Below are positions 29,001 to 37,465 of a stretch of DNA of 64,000 bases, piece by piece. The position numbers and the translations under genes are program-made. Numbering within the stretch: position 1 is the stretch's first letter; each line of letters begins with the position of its first letter. This stretch comes from Amycolatopsis orientalis DSM 43388. Its GTDB lineage: Bacteria; Actinomycetota; Actinomycetes; Mycobacteriales; Pseudonocardiaceae. The notes below the pieces were generated by a model. It made no database searches and had not been told where the DNA came from. It saw nothing but the letters and a program-made list of their open reading frames with translations. The DNA lies in the NCBI RefSeq assembly GCF_000411975.1, contig NZ_ASXG01000195.1:1-64000 (forward strand), in the 5' to 3' direction.

Positions 29001-29816
29001 ATGGACCGGTTGGAGACGCGGGAGCTGGCGCATTTCCTCGCGGTGGCCGACGAACTCCACTTCGGCCGCGCCGCGACCCGGCTGGGCATCACGCAACCCG
29101 CGCTGTCGAAGACGATCCGGCAGATGGAACGCCGGTTGGGCGTCGACCTGTTCGCCCGGACCAGCCGCGCCGTCGCGCTCACCCCGGCCGGCCAGGTGCT
29201 CGCCCGCGAAGCACGGGCGGCGCTGGAGGCGGTGACCGCCGCGACCGCGCGGACCCGCCGGGCCGGCGACCCGCGCTTGGTCCTGGCCATGAAACCCGGC
29301 GGCGACGCGGGCTTGCTCCCCGCCGTCCTCGCGGCCTACGAACGCGAACCGGACGTGCTGCCGATCGAGGTGGCCTTCGGCGGCGACCGCGCCCGGATGC
29401 TGCGCGAAGGGCAGGCCGACGCGGCACTCTTGTACGCACCGCCCGACGACGTGCGCGGCCTGGACACCGAGACGCTGCTGCGCGAAGCACCGTTCGCCGT
29501 GCTGCCCACGTCCCACCCGCTCGCGCGCCGGGCAGGTGTGCGCATGGCCGATCTCGCGGGCGAAAACCTGCACAAACATCCCGCCGACGCCAACGCGACC
29601 GGCACCATCAGCGAACTGATGCATCTCATCGCCCTTGGCCGCAAGATCGCCGTGCTGCCCCAGTCGCTGACCACACCGCTGCGCGACGACCTGGCCGTCG
29701 TTCCCGTGACCGACCTTCCGCCCAGCAACCTCCTGCTCGCCTGGCCCGCACACAGCACGTCTCCCTCGGTCGCCGCACTCGCCCGGGCTGTCGCGAACGT
29801 CGCGCCCGCACACTGA
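29001..29816 (+). CDS. LysR-family transcriptional regulator
   Basis: A 271-residue LysR protein: helix-turn-helix at residues 1-62 (R-E-L-A-H-F-L-A-V-A-D-E-L-H-F-G-R-A-A, then T-Q-P-A-L-S-K-T-I-R-Q-M-E), linker helix, and a periplasmic-binding-protein-like effector domain. It is slightly short for the family (usually 290-310), mainly in the effector domain. It is divergent from the SDR-fold gene with a 113-base gap, the classical arrangement for a LysR and its target. Confidence 0.9.
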   Translation: MDRLETRELAHFLAVADELHFGRAATRLGITQPALSKTIRQMERRLGVDLFARTSRAVALTPAGQVLAREARAALEAVTAATARTRRAGDPRLVLAMKPGGDAGLLPAVLAAYEREPDVLPIEVAFGGDRARMLREGQADAALLYAPPDDVRGLDTETLLREAPFAVLPTSHPLARRAGVRMADLAGENLHKHPADANATGTISELMHLIALGRKIAVLPQSLTTPLRDDLAVVPVTDLPPSNLLLAWPAHSTSPSVAALARAVANVAPAH

Positions 29817-29976
29817 GCCCGTGCCGCACCGAATCCGTGGACTGTCCACTGTGGATCGATGACGCGGGCCCTCGAATAGGGGTTAGCTGAGAAACGCTTC
29901 AGCAGATCGCCGCGCGATGAGACGTCGGCTGCGCCGCGAGCTGGCCAACTCGCCCTCGCACCGGCAGGATCAGCCC

Positions 29977-30597
29977 ATGGGCAACCATCGCCGGGAACCG
30001 TGCCTCGGTGTCATCGTCGACCGTTACGTCACGCCCGGCCGCCGATACCTGAAGCTGCGCGGCGGCAGCTTTCTGGCCGTGACCGACCCCGCCGAACACA
30101 GCGCTTTCGCGCGTGCGCTCGCCGCCGACGCGCGGCAGATCACCGACGACGAGCTCCGGGAACTGCTCGGGTACGAATGGCGGGCACAGCTGACTGCGGC
30201 CTGGCTGGCCGGGCTCGACCGGCGCGTCGAGCACCGCGAGCGCATCGGAGAACTGCTGCTGGCGAGCAAACTGTGTCACGCGGGCCGGGGATTCTGCTTC
30301 GCTCTGGCTCGGTTCGGCACCCGGCAGGACGCGCAGTTGCTGGCCGACTATCACGACCGCTATCTGGCCCGGCCCGACCTGGCCTACGACCAGCACTGGG
30401 CGATGGGGACGCTCCTGCACCTGGACGCCCGGCTAGGCACTGAATGCGCCAGCCGGTTCCTCGAGCCGGACGGGGCGTGGCGGCGATGGGCGGAGGCGAC
30501 GGCGACGCCGTTCACCGATCCGGGTTTCGTGCGTCCGCTGATCGGCGAGCTGTGTTCCTTCGCCGACCACTGCATGCGGTCCGCCGATGAAGGATGA
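29977..30597 (+). CDS. DUF6000-like hypothetical protein
   Basis: A 206-residue all-helical-looking protein with V-D-R-Y-V-T-P-G-R-R-Y-L-K-L near the N-terminus and W-R-A-Q-L-T-A-A-W-L-A-G-L, a pattern I associate with the actinobacterial DUF6000 family. The middle L-C-H-A-G-R-G-F-C-F-A-L-A-R-F-G-T and Y-D-R-Y-L-A-R-P-D fit an immunity- or repeat-like helical fold, but no function is known. The ATG at 29977 begins 20 codons inside the longest frame and fits the conserved start better; the ribosome site is weak, so the start is uncertain. Confidence 0.6.
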   Translation: MGNHRREPCLGVIVDRYVTPGRRYLKLRGGSFLAVTDPAEHSAFARALAADARQITDDELRELLGYEWRAQLTAAWLAGLDRRVEHRERIGELLLASKLCHAGRGFCFALARFGTRQDAQLLADYHDRYLARPDLAYDQHWAMGTLLHLDARLGTECASRFLEPDGAWRRWAEATATPFTDPGFVRPLIGELCSFADHCMRSADEG

Positions 30598-31016
30598 TCC
30601 AGGCGTTGCTTGGCTTGGTGGTCGTCCCGCGCAGAGCACGGCTGTCCAGGGGAAATCTGCACGAATTCCGGCTCTTCTGGATGGGTGACGAGATGCCGAG
30701 CCGCGCGTCGCGGACCTCGGCCTCAGCCCGTGCAAGGTGATGAGCAGTCCAGGCACCGCGCGTCACCAGGTCAGGGCCAGTGTCGTCGACGTGCCAGACC
30801 GGCGCCCGCACCGCCTGCGCGTGCACCGCTCCGCGCTCCCCCAACAGACACCGGGGACGCGCAAGTCGGCATTGGCCGTCGCGCGTCGACGACGCGGGAG
30901 CCGGGCAGTGGCGGTCCACGGCTCGGCGTCCAGGATGTCGCGCAGTCCGGAGCGGATTTCGCTGGGTCGCAGTCGGCTGTCCACGACTGGATCACACCGA
31001 CAGTGCCGCGATCAGA
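30598..31016. other. Gap of about 420 bases, possible decayed coding DNA
   Basis: Overlapping open frames occur on both strands but each breaks after 70-130 codons and none matches a family I recognise. Base composition stays high-GC, so this may be decayed coding sequence. No inverted-repeat ends, transposase motifs or RNA gene were seen. Confidence 0.4.
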
Positions 31017-32717
31017 TCACTTGAAGTACTTCTCGACGGTCTGCGCCATCGCTTTCTCCGCCGTGCTGGCGGCTTCCGGCGGCAGCTGGCTGTACGCGTC
31101 GGGCATGTCCTTGCCGCGGCCCGGTTGGCCTTCCACCTTGATGTGGAGGTTGCCGTGCGCTCGCAGGTCGTTCGTCGGCGACAGGTAGATGTCGTACTCG
31201 GTGTTGTGGTCGTTGGTGTATTCGATCGCGGCTTTGCCGGCGATGGTGGTTTCCCGCCTGCCCGGCGAGCCCTGGCCGTAGTCGCCGGGGGCGTCCGTCG
31301 GGTTGACGTTCACCTGGATCATCAGCTCGTGCTTCGGGTCCACGAAGAAGCAGTGGGATCCCCACGTCACGGGAGTGAATTGCTTGCCGTACAAGGCGAT
31401 GACGGCGTCCTGGAACACCGCGCACTGCACGTTCCGGTTGATCGCGGCGTCAGCCATGATCTGCTGCGGCGAGGACGCCACCGTGACCTGCTGGTAGGGC
31501 TCGCAGTCGGGCACGCTGCCGGTCACCGCGAGATCGACGCAGGCGCCCCTGGCTCCGGTGTCGTTGTCGTTCGGCCCGTAGAGCACCTCCTTCGCCGGGG
31601 CGACCTGGCCCGGTTGCCCCGTCGCGAGGCCCATCACGTGCTCGGCGAGCGCGGCGGCCGCGTCGCAGCTGCTGTCCTCCACCTCCACGGTCACGTCCGC
31701 GAACCACTTGTTCTGGTTGCCGGAGGGGCCGTCGTCCCATTTGGCTTGGCAGTGGTCGCCGAGGGTGGTCATGCCGACGTTCTTGCCCGCGATCGACCGC
31801 GGCTGGCTCCCGGTGAGCTCGGCCGGGGTGTCGTAGAACATCTCGATCTTCGGGCCGGCCTTCTGGCTCGCGGAATCGTTGGTCTCGCACCCCGCGAGGG
31901 GGTCCTTGCTGCCGCTGGGCCGGTACCGGTACTTCTTCGCCTCGTCGCCGGGCAGCGCCGTGGCCAGCAGCGTGCAGCCGTCCCACGCGGAATAGGGCCG
32001 GTGCGCCGGGGCGATCGCGGCCGGGTTCCGCAGCCGCGGCACGGCCGCTTCCGCGTACCGGCGCACGATCGGACAGACGTCGCCGTCGCCGCCGGTCAGG
32101 CTGTAGGAGAACTCGATCGCCAGCTCGAAGTTCACCGGGAACTCCAGCCGGCAGGTGGGGTGTTTGGCGGTTTCGGAGTACTGGTACGCCTTCGCGCCCC
32201 CGATGGTGACCGGCATGCCGAAGTACCGCAGCAGTTGCTCGGAGTACTCGCCGACCTTCACCATCACCCCGGGGTCGCCTGGTTCGTAGTTCGCGCCCGC
32301 GACCAGGAAACACGCGTGCGGCCCCTTCGCGATCGTGACCGCGTTGGGATTTCCGACCTGCCGCGCGACCGCGGGGTCGACGAGCGCGCACGGGTCGATG
32401 GCCCGCAGCGCGGCGGTGACCGCGGCCGCGTCACGTGCCTGCGGCGCGGGAGTGTGCGCCTCCGGCTGCATCCCGCTGTCCGACGCGGACGACGAGCCGT
32501 CCCGCGGACCACCGCCGGTCAGCACGATCGCCCCGGTGACCGTCGCCGCGAGGACGATCACGATCAACGGGACCAGCCACAGCCACAATTTCTTCTTCCG
32601 CGGCGGAACCGGCGGGGGCGGCGGTGCTGCCGGTCCCCACGGCTGTTGCCCCCATTGCGGCTGCGGTTGCTGCGGCCCCTGCCCGTACTGGGGCATGCCG
32701 CCGTACGGCGAATTCAC
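31017..32717 (-). CDS. Membrane-anchored protein with DUF3558-like repeats
   Basis: A 566-residue protein. A Gly/Pro/Gln-rich cytoplasmic N-terminus (about 1-40) leads to K-K-K-L and one membrane helix (about 44-68, W-L-V-P-L-I-V-I-V-L-A), followed by a large exported region. That region contains about three related modules, each beginning with a Cys-led motif such as D-P-C-A-L-V-D-P-A-V-A and containing further paired Cys, as in DUF3558 cell-envelope proteins. Function is unknown; an envelope or surface role is likely. Three tandem modules on a type II anchor, instead of one module on a lipoprotein, is unusual. Confidence 0.75.
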   Translation of the reverse strand: MNSPYGGMPQYGQGPQQPQPQWGQQPWGPAAPPPPPVPPRKKKLWLWLVPLIVIVLAATVTGAIVLTGGGPRDGSSSASDSGMQPEAHTPAPQARDAAAVTAALRAIDPCALVDPAVARQVGNPNAVTIAKGPHACFLVAGANYEPGDPGVMVKVGEYSEQLLRYFGMPVTIGGAKAYQYSETAKHPTCRLEFPVNFELAIEFSYSLTGGDGDVCPIVRRYAEAAVPRLRNPAAIAPAHRPYSAWDGCTLLATALPGDEAKKYRYRPSGSKDPLAGCETNDSASQKAGPKIEMFYDTPAELTGSQPRSIAGKNVGMTTLGDHCQAKWDDGPSGNQNKWFADVTVEVEDSSCDAAAALAEHVMGLATGQPGQVAPAKEVLYGPNDNDTGARGACVDLAVTGSVPDCEPYQQVTVASSPQQIMADAAINRNVQCAVFQDAVIALYGKQFTPVTWGSHCFFVDPKHELMIQVNVNPTDAPGDYGQGSPGRRETTIAGKAAIEYTNDHNTEYDIYLSPTNDLRAHGNLHIKVEGQPGRGKDMPDAYSQLPPEAASTAEKAMAQTVEKYFK

Positions 32718-32942
32718 GTCGTTCCCCCCGACATGTGCACAGAATGCGTGTCCGCATACCTTAGATCACAGACGACGGATTGGGGCGGCAATGCGACTGT
32801 GTCGCCCCCCTGGCTCGCTGGCCTGGTCGCGCAGCCCGAAGCCTACGACCGAGCCCCAGGACGACGAGCCGAACCACGCGCAGCCTCAGCGTGAACGAAT
32901 CGGAAAGGTCAAGAACCAAGCCGAAACCGCAGTTCGCCCCTG

Positions 32943-33704
32943 TCAAAGCGTCGTCTCGACCGCGATCCGTTCCGCGTCCGCCATTCGGGCCAAAAGCTCC
33001 GGAGGCGTGCCCGGAAACCCGTCGTCGAGCTGGGAAGACCGGTCGCCGTCGAGCAGGATTTCCGTCGTGTGGCTGATATGCCGCGCCAGTGCCGCGACGG
33101 CGGCTTCGGTTTCGCGGGCTAGGGCGAGTTCCATCAGGGTCCGGTGTTCCGCGATCACGTCGCGGCCGGGGTGGCGGGAGTGCTGCTGCGACCACGAGCG
33201 GTAGAGCTCCGCCGAGTCGCGCAGCGAATTCGCGATGCTCAGCAGGCGGGAGTTGCGGCAGCCGGCCAGCAGGGTGTGGTGGAAGTCGGCGTGCGCGCGG
33301 GACCACGCGTCGCTTACCCGTTCCGGATCGTCCTGGTCGTACTGCGGCGTCCGCTCGAGCGTGTGGTGCTTCGCGACCAGATCCGATTCCCACGGCGTGT
33401 CGCCCTCGGCCAGCGACATCCGCAGCACCAGGCATTCGATCGCCACGCGGGCGGCGGTGAGGTCGGTCAGGTCCGCCGCGGACAACGGGGTCACCTGGAA
33501 ACCCTGGTGCGGCTGCGACCGGACGAGGTCCTGCTCGGCCAGCCGGGTCAGGGCTTCGCGGAGCACTCCCACGCCGACGCCGTACCGGGCGCCGAGTTCC
33601 GGGAACTTCAGCTTCTCCCCCGGGGCCAGCCGCCCGGCCAGGATGTCGGCCCGCATCGTCGCGAACGTGTCGTCCGCGCGGGTGCCGTGCGTGGATCGCG
33701 CCAT
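32943..33704 (-). CDS. GntR/FadR-family regulator of the catabolic operon
   Basis: A 253-residue FadR-subfamily regulator: a winged helix (F-A-T-M-R-A-D-I-L-A-G-R-L-A-P-G-E-K-L, then V-G-V-G-V-L-R-E-A-L-T-R-L-A-E-Q-D-L-V) and a C-terminal FCD all-helical domain with metal-site His residues (D-F-H-H-T-L, E-H-R-T-L-M). It is divergent from the fumarylacetoacetate-hydrolase-family gene at 33836 that opens the catabolic operon, so it is the probable repressor, with a pathway acid as effector. Confidence 0.9.
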   Translation of the reverse strand: MARSTHGTRADDTFATMRADILAGRLAPGEKLKFPELGARYGVGVGVLREALTRLAEQDLVRSQPHQGFQVTPLSAADLTDLTAARVAIECLVLRMSLAEGDTPWESDLVAKHHTLERTPQYDQDDPERVSDAWSRAHADFHHTLLAGCRNSRLLSIANSLRDSAELYRSWSQQHSRHPGRDVIAEHRTLMELALARETEAAVAALARHISHTTEILLDGDRSSQLDDGFPGTPPELLARMADAERIAVETTL

Positions 33705-33739
33705 GGTCCAACAGTAGCAGCAGAACAGAACGTACCGAC

Positions 33740-33772
33740 AACTTTCTGCTTTCCATTGAACTTTAGAAAGTT
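33740..33772. promoter_or_regulatory. Inverted repeat in the GntR/FAH divergent promoter
   Basis: AACTTTC (33740-33746) and GAAAGTT (33766-33772) form a dyad around an AT-rich 19-base centre in the 131-base divergent gap. This is the only clearly AT-rich stretch nearby and a reasonable site for the operon promoter and the GntR operator. Confidence 0.45.
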
Positions 33773-33835
33773 TGCGGTCATGCTGGGTCCCACAGCGCGG
33801 GGTGGCGCCGGCCGCCCCGGCCGAGGAGGACGACG

Positions 33836-34678
33836 ATGAAGTTGGCGAACCTGGCAGGACGAGCGGTCCTGGTGACCGGCGACGGAGCGGCTGACGTCGC
33901 CCGGGACAGCGACGGGCGCTTCGGCCCGGATCCGCAGGCGGTCCTGGAGCGGTGGACCGAGTTCCGGGAGTGGGCGCGAAGCGCGACGCTGGCTCCGCGG
34001 AGTTTCGACGAGGCGTTGCTCGGCCCGCCGGTGCCGAGGCCGCGGCAGATCTTCGCGATCGCGCTCAATTACCGGGCGCACGCGGCCGAGTCGGGCTTCG
34101 ACATCCCGGCCAAGGCCTCGGTGTTCACGAAATTCGCCTCGTCGCTGACCGGGCCGTCCGGCGACATCGCCCTCGTCGACGGGAACGTCGACTGGGAAGC
34201 GGAACTGGTCGTCGTGATCGGCCGCGAGGCGCGCGCCGTGCGAGAACAGGACGCGTGGGACCACGTCGCCGGGCTGACCAACGGCCAGGACGTCTCCGAG
34301 CGCACCCGGCAGCTCGCCGGGCCCGCCCCGCAGTTCAGCCTGGCCAAATCGCACCCGGGCTTCAGCCCGATCGGGCCGTGGATCGTCACCCCGGACGAAC
34401 TGGAGAACCCGGACGACCTGGAGATCGCCTGCGCGATCAACGGCGAGGAGGTCCAGAAGAGCCGGACCTCGGACCTGATCTTCTCGGTGCCCGTGCTGAT
34501 CGAACAGCTTTCCGAGGTCCTCCCGCTCTACCCCGGCGACCTGATCTTCACCGGCACCCCGTCCGGCGTCGGCCTCGCCTCGCACCCGCAGCGCTACCTC
34601 GCCGCCGGCGACGTGCTGACCACCCGGATCGAGGGGCTGGGCCGGATGACCCACCGCCTCGTCGCGTCCCGCGGCTGA
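33836..34678 (+). CDS. Fumarylacetoacetate hydrolase family protein
   Basis: A 280-residue FAH-family C-C bond hydrolase. Seen: I-A-L-N-Y-R-A-H-A-A-E-S-G, P-A-K-A-S-V-F-T-K, the metal ligands in D-W-E-A-E-L-V-V-V-I-G, G-L-T-N-G-Q-D-V-S-E-R-T-R-Q and C-terminal T-G-T-P-S-G-V-G. Members hydrolyse acylpyruvates or decarboxylate ring-cleavage products. As first gene of an operon with a flavin hydroxylase it probably acts on a ring-cleavage or acylpyruvate intermediate. Preceded by GGAGGACGACG. Confidence 0.9.
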   Translation: MKLANLAGRAVLVTGDGAADVARDSDGRFGPDPQAVLERWTEFREWARSATLAPRSFDEALLGPPVPRPRQIFAIALNYRAHAAESGFDIPAKASVFTKFASSLTGPSGDIALVDGNVDWEAELVVVIGREARAVREQDAWDHVAGLTNGQDVSERTRQLAGPAPQFSLAKSHPGFSPIGPWIVTPDELENPDDLEIACAINGEEVQKSRTSDLIFSVPVLIEQLSEVLPLYPGDLIFTGTPSGVGLASHPQRYLAAGDVLTTRIEGLGRMTHRLVASRG

Positions 34679-34696
34679 CCGGGAAGGAGACCGACC

Positions 34697-36442
34697 ATGC
34701 GAGTCGTCGAAACCGATGTCCTCGTCGTGGGCGCCGGGCCCTGCGGACTCACGGCCGCCGCGTTCCTGGCGAAGTACGGCGTCGAGGCCATCACTGTCAC
34801 CAAGTATCCGCGCACTGCCAACACGCCGCGGGCGCACATCACGAACCAGCGCACCATGGAAGTCATGCGCGACCTCGGCATCGAGGAACAGGTGCGCGCC
34901 GTTTCCGTGCCCAACGAGCTGATGGCCGACAACGTGTGGGCCACGAGCATGGCGGGCAAGGAGATCGCCCGGGTGAAAACCTGGGGGACGATGATCGCGC
35001 GCAAGGCCGACTACGAGGCGGGCAGCCCGTCGGCCATGTGCAACATGCCCCAGCACCTGTTCGAGCCCCTGATCCTGCAGGGCGCGCTCGACCGCGGCGC
35101 CGACATCCGGTTCTCCACCGAGCTGATCGAAATCGCCCAGGACGACGCCGGGGTCACGGCGACCGTCCGGTACCGCCACACCGGCGAGACCTATCGGATC
35201 AAGGCGAAGTACGCCATCGGCGCCGACGGCGGCCGCTCGACGGTCGCCGACCAGCTCGGGTTCTCGCTGGAGGGAGAAACCGGCCTCGGATACGCGGTCA
35301 ACGTCTGGCTCGAAGCCGACCTCTCGCGCTTCCGCGCGCACCGCCCGGGCGTGCTGTTCTGGACCGTCCAGCCGGGCAAGGACTTCTGGCTCGGCTCCGG
35401 AGTCTTCATCACCGTGCGGCCTTGGAACGAATGGGTCCTGGTGTTCATGTACGACCCGGACACCGAGGAGATCGACACCAGCGAAGAAGCGATGCTGCCC
35501 CGCGTCCACAAGGCGATCGGCGACGACAGCGTCCCGGTCACGATCAAGAACGTCTCGACCTGGCAGGTCAACCACGTCCTCGCCAGCGAGTACCGGCGAG
35601 GACGGGTGTTCCTGGCGGGCGACGCCGCGCACCGGCACCCGCCCGCGAACGGGCTCGGATCCAACACCTCCATCCAGGACGCCTACAACCTCGCCTGGAA
35701 ACTGGCCGCCGTCCTCAACGGACACGCCGGCGAAGGGCTGCTCGAGACCTACCACCAGGAACGCCATCCGGTGGGTCGCCAGGTCGTGGACCGCGCCCTG
35801 AAAAGCGCCGGCATCGTGGGCCAGGTGCCGTCCATTCTCGGCATCCGGCCGGGCCAGACCGACGAGGAAGGCTGGGCGGCGATCGACGGATTCTTCGCCG
35901 ACACCGACGACGGCCGCAGGCGGCGGAAAGCGCTCGAAGACTGCCTCGACGAAAACGCGTACCACTTCCACGCGCACGGTGTCGAACTCGGCCAGCGCTA
36001 CACCTCGGCCGCCGTCGTCGACGACGGCACCCCGTTCCCGGACTACACCCGCGATTCCGAGCTCTACTACCACCCCACCACCCACCCCGGCGCCTACCTC
36101 CCGCACGTCTGGCTCGAACGACACGGCAAGCAGATCTCGACGCTCGACGTCGTCGGGCACGGCAGATTCACCCTGATCACCGGCATCGGCGGCGAAGCCT
36201 GGATCGCCGCGGCGGAGAAGATCGGCGCCGAGCTGGGCATCGAGATCGCCAGCGCGCCCATCGGCTACCGGCTCGCCTTCGACGACGTGTACGGCGACTG
36301 GGCCAGAACCCGCGAGGTGACCGACGGCGGCTGCCTGCTGGTCCGGCCCGACCGGCACATCGCCTGGCGCAGCCACGACAAGGCCGACGACCCGGTCGGC
36401 GCGCTGCGCGAAGCGGCCAAGTCCGCCCTTTCCCGCACCTGA
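34697..36442 (+). CDS. FAD-dependent aromatic monooxygenase (TfdB/MhpA-like)
   Basis: A 581-residue class A flavoprotein monooxygenase. The three cofactor motifs are present: G-A-G-P-C-G-L at the N-terminus, D-G of I-G-A-D-G-G-R-S-T-V, and G-D of L-A-G-D-A-A-H-R-H-P-P. The substrate-binding middle domain and a C-terminal thioredoxin-like domain match phenol or chlorophenol hydroxylases. It would hydroxylate an aromatic ring with NAD(P)H and O2. It follows the FAH gene by 18 bases in the same operon. Exact substrate not predictable. Confidence 0.9.
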   Translation: MRVVETDVLVVGAGPCGLTAAAFLAKYGVEAITVTKYPRTANTPRAHITNQRTMEVMRDLGIEEQVRAVSVPNELMADNVWATSMAGKEIARVKTWGTMIARKADYEAGSPSAMCNMPQHLFEPLILQGALDRGADIRFSTELIEIAQDDAGVTATVRYRHTGETYRIKAKYAIGADGGRSTVADQLGFSLEGETGLGYAVNVWLEADLSRFRAHRPGVLFWTVQPGKDFWLGSGVFITVRPWNEWVLVFMYDPDTEEIDTSEEAMLPRVHKAIGDDSVPVTIKNVSTWQVNHVLASEYRRGRVFLAGDAAHRHPPANGLGSNTSIQDAYNLAWKLAAVLNGHAGEGLLETYHQERHPVGRQVVDRALKSAGIVGQVPSILGIRPGQTDEEGWAAIDGFFADTDDGRRRRKALEDCLDENAYHFHAHGVELGQRYTSAAVVDDGTPFPDYTRDSELYYHPTTHPGAYLPHVWLERHGKQISTLDVVGHGRFTLITGIGGEAWIAAAEKIGAELGIEIASAPIGYRLAFDDVYGDWARTREVTDGGCLLVRPDRHIAWRSHDKADDPVGALREAAKSALSRT

Positions 36443-36475
36443 GCCCGGCCATTCATTCGATCAAGGAGGCTCGAA

Positions 36476-36913
36476 ATGACCATCACGACCGGCACCATGA
36501 CCGACGAACAGCGCAAGTCGGTAGCCCTGGAATTCCTCAAGCGAGTCGATTCCGGCGGCAACGTCCTCGAACTCTTCGCCGACGACGCCGAGTTCTGCTT
36601 CCCGAAATACGGCACGGTCCGCGGCATCGACAAAATCGGGGAATTCTTCGGCCAGCTCGGCGGCATCATCTCGGCGATCGAACACCACACCGCGTATTTC
36701 AACTACGTCGTCGACGGCGACAAGGTCGTCGTCGAAGGCACCAGCCACGGCACGACCGCGAACGGCGTCGAGTGGCGGGCGGGAGTGACCTCCGCCGGGC
36801 CGTGGTGCGACGTGTTCGAAATCCGCGACTTCAAGATCCAGCGCCTCTTCGTCTACCTCGACCCGGACTACGCCGGCGAGGACACCGCCCGTTACCCGTG
36901 GCTCGCCGAATAA
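36476..36913 (+). CDS. NTF2/SnoaL-like protein (operon copy 1)
   Basis: A 145-residue cone-shaped NTF2-like domain protein: F-L-K-R-V-D-S-G-G-N-V-L-E-L-F-A-D-D-A-E-F-C-F-P at the N-terminus and W-C-D-V-F-E-I-R-D-F-K-I-Q-R-L-F-V-Y-L-D at the C-terminus. SnoaL-like members act as isomerases, cyclases or dehydratases, or bind small aromatic compounds. AAGGAGG precedes the ATG. It is followed by a second NTF2-like gene after about 30 bases. Confidence 0.85.
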   Translation: MTITTGTMTDEQRKSVALEFLKRVDSGGNVLELFADDAEFCFPKYGTVRGIDKIGEFFGQLGGIISAIEHHTAYFNYVVDGDKVVVEGTSHGTTANGVEWRAGVTSAGPWCDVFEIRDFKIQRLFVYLDPDYAGEDTARYPWLAE

Positions 36914-36945
36914 CCTTTCCCTTCTGCCGTAAGGATCACTGACTC

Positions 36946-37458
36946 ATGACCACCATGCGACCGGACGCGGCGCTGACCCGCGACGAGATCATCGCGCGCA
37001 ATCTCGAAGTGGTGCAAGAACACTTCCACAACGAAAACCCGGACGACGTCGACAAGGCGATCGCCCTCTACGCCCCGGAAATCTCCTGGGAGGCCCCCAG
37101 CCGCGGGCTCGTCTACACCGACCACGGCAAAGTCCGCGAGGGCTACCTGGGGATCTTCCGCACCCTGCAGTTCCACTCCTTGACTTCGCTGCGCCGATTC
37201 GCCACCGAGAATTTCGTCTTCGACGACGCGATCGCCGACGTGACCGTGGTCGGCGACGAGATGCCCAACCTGCCCTTCCCCGTCGGCACCCGGGTCAGCG
37301 CCCGCATCGTGCACTGCTTCGAACTCAAGGACGGCAAAATCACCAAGGAGATCGCCTACGAGATGTGGCGCGAGGACGGCGGCCCGCTCGTCAACGACGC
37401 GATCCCGCCGGGCTCGCCGGTGGAGTACTTCCCCGAACCGGGCGACGCCGAAGGCTGA
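36946..37458 (+). CDS. NTF2/SnoaL-like protein (operon copy 2)
   Basis: A 170-residue NTF2-like protein: A-L-Y-A-P-E-I-S-W-E-A-P-S-R-G in the first strand region and V-H-C-F-E-L-K-D-G-K-I-T-K-E-I-A-Y-E-M-W at the end. It differs clearly from the first copy, so the pair is not a recent duplication; they may form a heteromeric pocket or act at separate steps. AAGGATCAC precedes the start. The CoA ligase starts eight bases after its stop. Confidence 0.85.
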   Translation: MTTMRPDAALTRDEIIARNLEVVQEHFHNENPDDVDKAIALYAPEISWEAPSRGLVYTDHGKVREGYLGIFRTLQFHSLTSLRRFATENFVFDDAIADVTVVGDEMPNLPFPVGTRVSARIVHCFELKDGKITKEIAYEMWREDGGPLVNDAIPPGSPVEYFPEPGDAEG

Positions 37459-37465
37459 CGGCACG

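Noticed and set aside
23963..29900. tRNA-Pro-integrated genomic island
   Set aside because: MarR, efflux, AKR and SDR genes follow the tRNA, but no integrase, no repeat of the tRNA 3' end and no clear compositional boundary were seen.
30598..31016. Transposase remnant
   Set aside because: Overlapping broken frames exist, but no transposase motif, terminal inverted repeat or target duplication could be found.
33608..36376. A 922-codon minus-strand frame opposite the FAH and monooxygenase genes
   Set aside because: No domains; the plus strand carries two textbook enzymes.
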